Source: Gammaproteobacteria bacterium (GTDB taxonomy: Bacteria; Pseudomonadota; Gammaproteobacteria; Pseudomonadales; Pseudohongiellaceae). Taken from it: a stretch of 5,972 nt of DNA. Positions 1 through 4,860 of the stretch are shown here, in pieces. Position 1 is the stretch's first letter. Every line of letters starts with the position of its first letter. Both the position numbers and the translations under genes were made by a program. Location: contig CANCGR010000192.1 of the NCBI GenBank assembly GCA_947377625.1, forward strand, positions 1-5,972. Direction: 5' to 3'. The notes below the pieces were generated by a model. The model did no database searches, had not been told where the DNA came from, and was given only the letters and a program-made list of their open reading frames with translations.

Positions 1-1
1 C

Positions 2-1783
2 AAACCTGGCGTGTACCGCATGCTGGATGCCGAAGGTGAAACGCTGTACGTCGGTAAAGCCAAGAATCTCAAGAAACGTCTGACCTCATATTTTCGCGCT
101 ACCGGCCTCGACAGCAAGACCATGGCACTGGTCGGCCACATCCACAACATCGAAACCACGATCACCAGCAGTGAAACCGAAGCGCTGCTGCTGGAACAGA
201 ATCTGATCAAGGACAAGCGGCCGCCGTACAACATTCTGCTGCGCGACGACAAATCCTATCCTTATATTTTCCTGTCTTCGAAAGACGAGTATCCACGGTT
301 GGCGCTGCACCGCGGCGCCAAGAAAGAGGCGGGCGAATATTACGGCCCTTATCCCAGCGCCAGTGCGGTGCGCGAATCTCTCGCGGTGCTGCAGAAGGTG
401 TTTCATGTGCGCCAATGCGAAGACAATTTTTTCCGCAATCGCACGCGGCCTTGTCTGCAATATCAGATCAAGCGCTGCTCCGGCCCGTGTGTAAATCTGA
501 CTACGCCCGAGGCTTATGCCGAAGACGTGCGCCATTCCGTGATGTTTATCGAAGGCCACAATGATGAAATGACCAAGGAGCTGGCGGTGCGCATGCAGGC
601 GTTGTCAGAGCAGCTGCGTTTCGAGGAAGCCGCCGCACTGCGCGATCAGGTGCGTGATTTGCGCATGATTCAGGAACGTCAGTATGTGGATGGCGAGAAG
701 GGCGATGTGGATGTGATGGCACTCGTGGCCGCCGCCGGTGTGGTGTGCATTCATCTGATGCTGTTTCGCGATGGCCGCTTGCTCGGCAGTCGCAATCACT
801 TTCCCAAATACGTATTGGAAGCCACGGCGGCGGAACAGTTACATGCATTTATCGGCCAGTACTACTTGAGTGCCGATCATCAATTCAAATTGCCACGCGA
901 GCTGATCTGCAATGTGGAGCCGGCTGAGTCGGAAAGTCTCATTGCCGCTTTATCGCAAGTGGCCGGCCGCCAGGTCAGCATCGCTGCCAACGTAAGAAGC
1001 CATCGCCAGAAATGGCTGGACATGGCGCTGACCAACTCCGCTCAAGGTGTGCAGGACAAACTCAATTCACGCCAGAGTGTCGAACGACGTTTTTCCGCAC
1101 TGGCGGAAGCGCTGCAATTGCCGGCCTTGCCCAAGCGTCTTGAGTGCTTCGATATCAGCCACACTATGGGTGAAGCGACGGTGGCTTCGTGTGTGGTGTT
1201 CGATCAAAGTGGCCCGCTCAAATCCGATTACCGCCGCTTCAATATTGAAGGCATTACGCCCGGCGATGACTATGCCGCGATGAAACAGGCACTGACGCGC
1301 CGTTTCACGCGTTTGCTGAAAGGCGAATCACGCATGCCCGACCTCTTGTTGATTGATGGCGGCCTCGGTCAGCTGAAGATGGCAGAAACGGTGATTGCTG
1401 AATTGGGCGTTACCGACGTGCTGCTGATGGGCATCGCCAAAGGCATCAGCCGCAAGGCGGGGCAGGAGACCTTGATCATGGGTGGATCGCATCTGGAGCT
1501 GGCGCTGCCGACTGAATCACCAGCATTGCATTTATTGCAGCATATCCGTGATGAAGCCCACCGCTTCGCGATTACTGCGCACCGCCAGCGGCGCGGCAAG
1601 GCGCGCACCAAATCGTTGCTGGAAACCATTCCCGGCATCGGCCCGAAAAAGCGGCGCGAACTGTTGCAGCATTTTGGAGGTCAGCAGGAAATCAAGCGCG
1701 CCAGCGTTGATGATTTGCAGCGCGTTGCCGGCATCAGCAAGCTGCTGGCCGAGACAATCTACGAATATCTGCACAGTGCCTGA
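2..1783 (+). CDS. uvrC: UvrABC system protein C, excinuclease subunit (5' end outside window)
   Basis: UvrC is the nuclease of bacterial nucleotide excision repair; it joins the UvrB-DNA lesion complex in the cytoplasm and cuts the damaged strand on both sides. The frame is open from base 2, giving 593 residues. The PGVYRM block opens the GIY-YIG domain, so only about 10-15 N-terminal residues are missing, and the GTG at 11 is an internal Val. Visible in order: the GIY-YIG nuclease (GVY at 8-16, YVG at 47-55, then LKKRL and the SSETEALLLEQNLIK block), four cysteines at 416, 452, 476 and 488 spaced 12, 8 and 4 residues, a UVR motif (LRFEEAAALRDQV) for UvrB contact, the RNase H-like second nuclease (Asp in FDISH at 1151, Asp in IDGGLGQ at 1355, His in DEAHRF at 1559), and a C-terminal helix-hairpin-helix pair (IPGIGPKKRRELL, VAGISKLLAETI). 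All expected catalytic residues in the visible part are present. pgsA follows. Confidence 0.97.
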   Translation, partial: KPGVYRMLDAEGETLYVGKAKNLKKRLTSYFRATGLDSKTMALVGHIHNIETTITSSETEALLLEQNLIKDKRPPYNILLRDDKSYPYIFLSSKDEYPRLALHRGAKKEAGEYYGPYPSASAVRESLAVLQKVFHVRQCEDNFFRNRTRPCLQYQIKRCSGPCVNLTTPEAYAEDVRHSVMFIEGHNDEMTKELAVRMQALSEQLRFEEAAALRDQVRDLRMIQERQYVDGEKGDVDVMALVAAAGVVCIHLMLFRDGRLLGSRNHFPKYVLEATAAEQLHAFIGQYYLSADHQFKLPRELICNVEPAESESLIAALSQVAGRQVSIAANVRSHRQKWLDMALTNSAQGVQDKLNSRQSVERRFSALAEALQLPALPKRLECFDISHTMGEATVASCVVFDQSGPLKSDYRRFNIEGITPGDDYAAMKQALTRRFTRLLKGESRMPDLLLIDGGLGQLKMAETVIAELGVTDVLLMGIAKGISRKAGQETLIMGGSHLELALPTESPALHLLQHIRDEAHRFAITAHRQRRGKARTKSLLETIPGIGPKKRRELLQHFGGQQEIKRASVDDLQRVAGISKLLAETIYEYLHSA

Positions 1784-1792
1784 CATTGGCGG

Positions 1793-1821
1793 TTACGGTG
1801 GCAGGCTAGTTTGGTTAGAAT
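1793..1821 (+). promoter_or_regulatory. Possible weak sigma-70 promoter ahead of pgsA
   Basis: TAGAAT at 1816-1821 matches five of six bases of the -10 consensus and is the same hexamer used at the tRNA operon promoter. The best-spaced -35 (TTACGG at 1793-1798, 17 bp spacer) is poor, so this is a weak candidate. It lies in the 65-bp uvrC-pgsA gap. pgsA may equally be transcribed from upstream of uvrC. Confidence 0.22.
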
Positions 1822-1848
1822 CCTGAAAAACCAGATAGTCTCCCCCTC

Positions 1849-2406
1849 ATGAATCTAGCCAATTTCTTCACCTGCCTGCGCGTGATGCTGATTCCAGTGT
1901 TTATGCTGGTCTATTACGTGGATTTTCCGTGGCATCATCTTGCGTCGGCCGGCATCTTCATCATTGCCTGTTTTACAGACTGGCTGGATGGTCACACTGC
2001 GCGGCGCCTCAAACAAACCTCGCGCTTCGGCGCTTTTCTGGATCCGGTTGCCGACAAATTGCTCGTGGCAATTTCGTTGGTCATTCTCGCGGCCAGTTAT
2101 CCCAGCCCCTGGTACGTAATACCGGCTGCGCTGATTGTGGCGCGCGAAGTATTGGTGTCAGCGCTGCGCGAGTGGATGGCCGAACAACAGCAGCGCGATG
2201 CGGTGGCGGTCGGCCGTATTGGCAAGTGGAAAACCACCATCCAGATGATTGCGCTGGGCGTGTTGCTGGCCACAGACCGCCAAGGGCTGGAATGGATGTG
2301 GGTGACAGGTTATATCCTGATTAACCTGGCGGCGGCGCTGGCGCTGTGGTCGATGTTTACCTATCTGCAAAATGCATGGCCACAGATAAAAAACGGCATG
2401 AAATAG
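1849..2406 (+). CDS. pgsA: CDP-diacylglycerol--glycerol-3-phosphate 3-phosphatidyltransferase
   Basis: This inner-membrane enzyme transfers the phosphatidyl group from CDP-diacylglycerol to sn-glycerol 3-phosphate, giving phosphatidylglycerol phosphate, the committed step to phosphatidylglycerol and cardiolipin. The 185-residue product has the complete CDP-alcohol phosphotransferase signature: D47-G48-x2-A51-R52-x8-G61-x3-D65-x3-D69, preceded by D44. Hydrophobic segments flank it at about residues 8-24, 30-43, 72-82, 86-97, 130-141 and 152-172, as expected for the family. The N-terminal pattern (NFFTCLRVMLIPVF) resembles other PgsA proteins. An in-frame TAG at 1816-1818 with no start codon between it and 1849 makes this ATG the earliest possible start. 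The bases before it are a pyrimidine run (CTCCCCCTC) with no Shine-Dalgarno sequence, so initiation may be weak or depend on upstream translation. Placement after uvrC is conserved in gammaproteobacteria. Confidence 0.97.
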   Translation: MNLANFFTCLRVMLIPVFMLVYYVDFPWHHLASAGIFIIACFTDWLDGHTARRLKQTSRFGAFLDPVADKLLVAISLVILAASYPSPWYVIPAALIVAREVLVSALREWMAEQQQRDAVAVGRIGKWKTTIQMIALGVLLATDRQGLEWMWVTGYILINLAAALALWSMFTYLQNAWPQIKNGMK

Positions 2407-2443
2407 GGTTGACATAAAGGCCTCAAAGATTAGAATGGCGACC
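2386..2443 (+). promoter_or_regulatory. Strong stable-RNA promoter of the tRNA-Gly-Cys-Leu operon
   Basis: A perfect -35 TTGACA (2409-2414) is followed after 16 bp by TAGAAT (2431-2436, five of six consensus bases). The next bases GGCGACC (2437-2443) form a GC-rich discriminator, typical of tRNA and rRNA promoters under stringent (ppGpp/DksA) control. Transcription should start near 2443-2444. An A6 tract at 2388-2393 and ATGAAATAG (2398-2406) sit where an UP element would contact the RNA polymerase alpha subunits. If used, this element lies within the last codons of pgsA. The -35 begins 2 bp after the pgsA stop, so the tRNAs have their own promoter despite being next to pgsA. Confidence 0.8.
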
Positions 2444-2455
2444 TCTTTGCAGGAG

Positions 2456-2470
2456 CCCACGCAGCGTGGG
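2456..2470 (+). repeat. Hairpin in the tRNA operon leader
   Basis: CCCACG (2456-2461) and CGTGGG (2465-2470) are perfectly complementary around a 3-base CAG loop. It falls about 12 nt into the predicted transcript. No T-run follows, so it is not an intrinsic terminator. It may protect the 5' end or mark a processing site in the precursor. A weaker second fold (CTGG 2473-2476 with CCAG 2505-2508, enclosing AAGC 2483-2486 with GCTT 2496-2499) lies just downstream. Confidence 0.5.
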
Positions 2471-2534
2471 ATCTGGGATTTGAAGCAGTTGCAACGCTTT
2501 GATACCAGAAGACAAATTGGTACATGTAGATAGT

Positions 2535-2567
2535 TAGTTGATTAGTAGTTGATCGCTAGTTAATAGA
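2535..2567 (+). repeat. Three imperfect 11-bp AT-rich tandem repeats before tRNA-Gly
   Basis: TAGTTGAT at 2535, TAGTTGAT at 2546 and TAGTTAAT at 2557 recur with an exact 11-bp period. Only the last three bases of each unit vary freely (TAG, CGC, AGA). The array ends 5 bp before the tRNA-Gly 5' end, in the part of the leader that RNase P should remove. It could be a replication-slippage product or an unstructured AT-rich stretch favouring RNase E cleavage; the sequence does not decide. Confidence 0.6.
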
Positions 2568-2572
2568 TACAT

Positions 2573-2648
<76 letters not shown>

Positions 2649-2663
2649 GTTTGCCGTCCACTC

Positions 2664-2735
2664 CCAGCCTTGGATTGGATTCGGTTTCAACCTGCAATTG
2701 GCCTGTCAAATGGTCTAGAAAGAAATCAAGGCTGG
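2664..2735 (+). repeat. Inverted repeat between Gly-Cys spacer and tRNA-Cys 5' acceptor strand
   Basis: CCAGCCTTG (2664-2672) in the spacer is the exact reverse complement of CAAGGCTGG (2727-2735), which spans the tRNA-Cys 5' end and its first acceptor bases. In the precursor RNA this 9-bp helix would compete with the mature acceptor stem until the spacer is cut. The spacer arm also resembles the 3' end of tRNA-Cys (ACTCCAGCCTCCA), so it may be a relic of a duplicated tRNA end. Function is not known. Confidence 0.5.
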
Positions 2736-2803
2736 ATGGCAGAGTGGCCATGCAGTGGACTGCAACTCCACGTACGCCGGTTCGATTCCGACTCCAGCCT
2801 CCA
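2730..2803 (+). tRNA. tRNA-Cys (anticodon GCA)
   Basis: This is a 74-nt gene. The acceptor stem is GGCTGGA with TCCAGCC, and the anticodon stem GTGGA/TCCAC holds loop CTGCAAC with GCA at 2762-2764. The T arm contains GTTCGATTC, and discriminator T is followed by encoded CCA (2800-2803). U73 is a known identity element of tRNA-Cys. It decodes UGC and UGU. It is the second gene of the operon, corresponding to E. coli cysT. Confidence 0.98.
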
Positions 2804-2816
2804 TTCTTCTTATGTT

Positions 2817-2851
2817 GTACTTAAATATTTGTACTTGAATATTTGTACTTA
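2817..2851 (+). repeat. 14-bp tandem repeat, 2.5 copies, in the Cys-Leu spacer
   Basis: GTACTTAAATATTT (2817-2830), GTACTTGAATATTT (2831-2844) and GTACTTA (2845-2851) follow one another with a 14-bp period and a single mismatch between the full units. The array is much more AT-rich than its surroundings and lies 13 bp after the tRNA-Cys CCA end. Its precursor RNA would be largely single-stranded, which would suit RNase E cleavage between the tRNAs. That role is inference. Confidence 0.75.
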
Positions 2852-2879
2852 CGATTCACACCCCATTCCAGTACGCTTG

Positions 2880-2891
2880 CGGGTAAACCCG
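2880..2891 (+). repeat. Small hairpin just before tRNA-Leu
   Basis: CGGG (2880-2883) and CCCG (2888-2891) can pair around TAAA, followed by ATTT and then the tRNA-Leu 5' end at 2896. The stem is too short and the T-run too weak for a confident terminator. It may help expose the tRNA-Leu 5' leader for processing. Confidence 0.3.
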
Positions 2892-2895
2892 ATTT

Positions 2896-2983
2896 GCCCG
2901 GGTGGTGAAATTGGTAGACACAAGGGACTTAAAATCCCTCGGCTTAATAGGCCGTACCGGTTCGATTCCGGTCCCGGGCACCA
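2896..2983 (+). tRNA. tRNA-Leu (anticodon TAA)
   Basis: This 88-nt class II tRNA has acceptor stem GCCCGGG with CCCGGGC. The anticodon stem AGGGA/TCCCT holds loop CTTAAAA with TAA at 2930-2932. A long variable arm (about CGGCTTAATAGGCCG) and T arm GTTCGATTC follow. Discriminator A and CCA are encoded (2980-2983). It decodes UUA and UUG. It is the last tRNA of the operon, corresponding to E. coli leuZ. No second copy of its 3' end appears in the window, so there is no visible sign of an element integrated here. Confidence 0.98.
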
Positions 2984-2989
2984 GCCTTC

Positions 2990-3018
2990 GCCGCGCAGCG
3001 GCTCCGGCTTGGCGAGCC
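2990..3018 (+). repeat. Overlapping GC-rich hairpins between tRNA-Leu and pdxJ
   Basis: GCCGC (2990-2994) pairs with GCGGC (2998-3002). Alternatively GGCTC (3000-3004) pairs with GAGCC (3014-3018). The two folds share bases 3000-3002 and are mutually exclusive. Neither is followed by a T-run, so no standard intrinsic terminator is visible. The fold may mark the 3' end for trimming, act with Rho, or simply lie in a read-through transcript into pdxJ. Confidence 0.35.
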
Positions 3019-3040
3019 AGTCTTCGCAGGTTCAGGTCAC

Positions 3041-3799
3041 ATGACTGACGTTAAAACTTCCGTAACTACTACCAATCTGAGCGTCAACGTTAACAAACTT
3101 GCGTTGCTGCGCAATTCGCGTGGGCGTGATTTTCCCAGCCTCACACATTTTGCGGAGCGTTTTCTGGAGTTGGGTGTGCATGGCATTACTGTGCATCCGC
3201 GGCCGGATGAACGGCATGTGAGGTTTGCTGATTTGCCGGTACTGGCCGGCATCGTCAGAAAATTCCCGGGGCGCGAATTCAATGTGGAAGGTTATCCTTC
3301 TGATGATTTTTTGCAGAGAGTGATTGATTGCCAGGCACAGCAATGTACGTTGGTGCCTGATGCGGCTGACCAGCTCACGTCCGATCATGGCTGGAACTTG
3401 CACCAACACGGGCAGTGGCTAAAAGCGCGAATTGCGCGACTGAAGGCTCACAATATCCGTGTGTCGTTGTTTCTTGATCCCGACCCGGCGCTGATCGAAC
3501 TGGCCGCAAGCACTGGTGCCGATCGCATTGAGCTCTACACAGAAAGTTATGCAGTCGCGTTTGGAACATCAGAACAAAAACGTGTAACAGAGCAGTTTCG
3601 CCTCACCGCCCAAGCTGCACAGGCTGTCGGACTGGGGGTGAATGCCGGGCATGATTTGAGTCTGCACAATCTGTCGGCATTTCTCGCCATTAACGGCATT
3701 CTGGAAGTGTCGATAGGCCATGCCTTGATGGTGGAATGTATTGAGCAAGGTTTGGACAGTGTGATCAGGCAATATCTGCAGATTTGTGCGGCGCCCTGA
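3041..3799 (+). CDS. pdxJ: Pyridoxine 5'-phosphate synthase, divergent subtype
   Basis: PdxJ condenses 1-deoxy-D-xylulose 5-phosphate with 3-amino-1-hydroxyacetone 1-phosphate to form pyridoxine 5'-phosphate, the last ring-forming step of the DXP-dependent vitamin B6 pathway in the cytosol. The 252-residue product has the family's TIM-barrel landmarks: SVNVNKLALLRNSRG (14-28), VHPRPDERH (51-59), NVEGYP with Glu83, TLVPD (103-107), VSLFLDP, ELYTESYA, NAGHDL with His204, and SIGHA with His227. E. coli PdxJ has VNIDH and VHLRED where this one has VNVNK and VHPRPDER. From memory, the latter pattern is typical of Xanthomonas and Bacteroidetes homologues. The ATG at 3041 has only a modest Shine-Dalgarno (AGG at 3034-3036, 4 bases away, or AGG at 3028-3030, 10 bases away). 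Residues 1-11 are a little longer than the usual N terminus, so a later start cannot be excluded. It follows tRNA-Leu by 57 bp, rather than recO as in many proteobacteria, and converges with the ATPase gene. Confidence 0.95.
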   Translation: MTDVKTSVTTTNLSVNVNKLALLRNSRGRDFPSLTHFAERFLELGVHGITVHPRPDERHVRFADLPVLAGIVRKFPGREFNVEGYPSDDFLQRVIDCQAQQCTLVPDAADQLTSDHGWNLHQHGQWLKARIARLKAHNIRVSLFLDPDPALIELAASTGADRIELYTESYAVAFGTSEQKRVTEQFRLTAQAAQAVGLGVNAGHDLSLHNLSAFLAINGILEVSIGHALMVECIEQGLDSVIRQYLQICAAP

Positions 3800-3823
3800 C
3801 AGCCGAAAAAATCAACCCCCAAT

Positions 3824-3844
3824 CACTGGCTACTGAAACCAGTG
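3824..3844. terminator. Weak candidate terminator between convergent pdxJ and ATPase gene
   Basis: CACTGG (3824-3829) and CCAGTG (3839-3844) form a perfect 6-bp inverted repeat with a 9-base loop that contains the ATPase stop codon. Read on the minus strand, a T6 run (3806-3811) comes 12 bases after the stem, too far for a standard terminator. Nothing better is visible in the 30-bp gap between the two stop codons. Confidence 0.25.
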
Positions 3845-4753
3845 TGAAAGCGCCAAAGTCACCATGCTGGATGCAGTACAAGCCAATACCAGCGTTGGCC
3901 ATGTGCAGCCAGCGCGCTGTTGATGCATGTGGTTTCTTTCAATTTTGACATCCTTGGTATCCTCCACCGCACGTTCAACATGCAAGTGACTTACCCGCGT
4001 ATCGCCACGTCCGTAGGCCACCAACATGGCTTTGTGAGACAGGATATTAATCAGTCGGGGAATGCCGGCACTGGCCGCAAACATTTCATCCAGTGCTTTG
4101 GCGCTGAACAAATTCGCGCCAGGGAAGCCGGCTTTGGCCAAACGCTGATTGATGTAACTGACGGTTTCCTCCTGCGACAGCACTGGCAACACATGCGAAA
4201 ACGTTACGCGCTGTTTGAGTTGCTTCAGGGTTGAGCGGTCGAGCAGGTCATTCAATTCGGGCTGGCCAAACAACACGATCTGCAGCAGTTTTTCGGTGCC
4301 GGTTTCCATATTGGTCAACAGCCGCAATGCTTCAATGCTCTCTTCCGGCATGGCTTGGGCTTCATCCAGCAGGAACACGACTTGCTTGCCTTGCTGTTTA
4401 AGGCTGAGCAATTTGCTGTTGATCTGGCCCAGAATATGGTCGCGGCCATTGTCAGCAGTAACCGGGATAGCGAGTTCTTCTGCCAGCGCCAGCATCAAAC
4501 CATCGGGCGAGAGAAAGGGATTGGGGATGTAGGCAGTGACATAGGGGTGACGCAGTTGGTTCAACAAGCGCCGGCACAACAGGGTTTTACCGGTGCCGAT
4601 TTCGCCGGTGATTTTGATGAAGCCTTCGCCGCTCGCCAGTGCTTGCTGAATGACTTCAAAGGCACGGTGATGGCCACCCAGATCGATAAAGAAATCGGTG
4701 TTGGGGGTGAGCGTGAATGGCAGTTCACGCAAGCCAAAAAAATCCAAATACAT
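3830..4753 (-). CDS. ExeA/MshM-type AAA+ ATPase with C-terminal membrane segment
   Basis: This protein belongs to the AAA+ ATPases related to ExeA/GspA (type II secretion assembly) and MshM (MSHA type IV pilus biogenesis). Taking the ATG at 4753 gives 307 residues starting MYLDFFGLRELPF, the block that opens these proteins. The frame extends to a TTG at 4816, but that would add 21 residues with no family resemblance. No clear Shine-Dalgarno precedes the chosen ATG. Walker A is GEIGTGKT (50-57), Walker B is VVFLLDEAQ (125-133), and the LFGQPELNDLL block (161-171) is typical of the family. GIPRLINILSHKAML (230-244) fits the AAA+ lid and sensor-2 region. A hydrophobic stretch at about 285-303, ending SHWFQ, could anchor it in the inner membrane. 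It lacks the peptidoglycan-binding C-terminal half of full-length ExeA, and its size is close to MshM. No pilus or secretion gene adjoins it in the window. The ATPase family is secure; the exact partner system is unknown. Confidence 0.9.
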   Translation of the reverse strand: MYLDFFGLRELPFTLTPNTDFFIDLGGHHRAFEVIQQALASGEGFIKITGEIGTGKTLLCRRLLNQLRHPYVTAYIPNPFLSPDGLMLALAEELAIPVTADNGRDHILGQINSKLLSLKQQGKQVVFLLDEAQAMPEESIEALRLLTNMETGTEKLLQIVLFGQPELNDLLDRSTLKQLKQRVTFSHVLPVLSQEETVSYINQRLAKAGFPGANLFSAKALDEMFAASAGIPRLINILSHKAMLVAYGRGDTRVSHLHVERAVEDTKDVKIERNHMHQQRAGCTWPTLVLACTASSMVTLALSHWFQ

Positions 4754-4768
4754 AGAGTGTAGAGAGGG

Positions 4769-4797
4769 TTGGCCACGAAGTGAGGCCGCGATACTAT
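4769..4797 (+). promoter_or_regulatory. Candidate msrA promoter with overlapping inverted repeat
   Basis: TTGGCC (4769-4774) and TACTAT (4792-4797) are separated by exactly 17 bp and match four of six bases each of the -35 and -10 consensus. Transcription would begin near 4804, about 57 nt before the msrA ATG. An imperfect inverted repeat, GGCCAC-GAA-GTG(A)GGCC (4771-4787), lies over the -35 and spacer, where a repressor or activator could bind. The region is the 107-bp gap between divergent genes, and the near-palindrome GATACTATC could offer a -10 on either strand. No site for a named regulator is recognised. Confidence 0.35.
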
Positions 4798-4860
4798 CAG
4801 GCAGTAGCAAGCACAAAATTGGGAAAAATTCCTCATTTCAACGTGTTACAGAGGCAAGTG

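Noticed and set aside
86..559. 157-codon minus-strand open frame inside uvrC
   Set aside because: It lies wholly opposite the conserved GIY-YIG and cysteine region of UvrC, and its translation shows no recognisable domain. It is a shadow of uvrC codon bias.
3789..3811. CGGC...GCCG stem followed by A6 as a pdxJ terminator
   Set aside because: It has a four-base stem with a nine-base loop, and the following run is A rather than T on the coding strand, so it cannot act as an intrinsic terminator for pdxJ.
2980..3860. Possible genomic island inserted at tRNA-Leu with a flanking att repeat
   Set aside because: No copy of the tRNA-Leu 3' end occurs downstream in the window and no integrase is present. 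An island ending beyond the window cannot be ruled out.
4355..4762. 135-codon plus-strand open frame opposite the ATPase
   Set aside because: It is antisense to the Walker A and Walker B coding region, and its product resembles no family. The minus-strand reading has all the motifs.
4754..4816. TTG start for the ATPase adding 21 residues
   Set aside because: The conserved MYLDFFGL block starts at 4753 and the extension has no family resemblance, although GAGGAA lies about 12 bases before the TTG.
4780..4860. N-terminal extension of MsrA from the ATG at 4780
   Set aside because: The extra 27 residues have no family counterpart and would overlap the candidate promoter. The ATG at 4861 has a good Shine-Dalgarno and gives the standard 212 residues.
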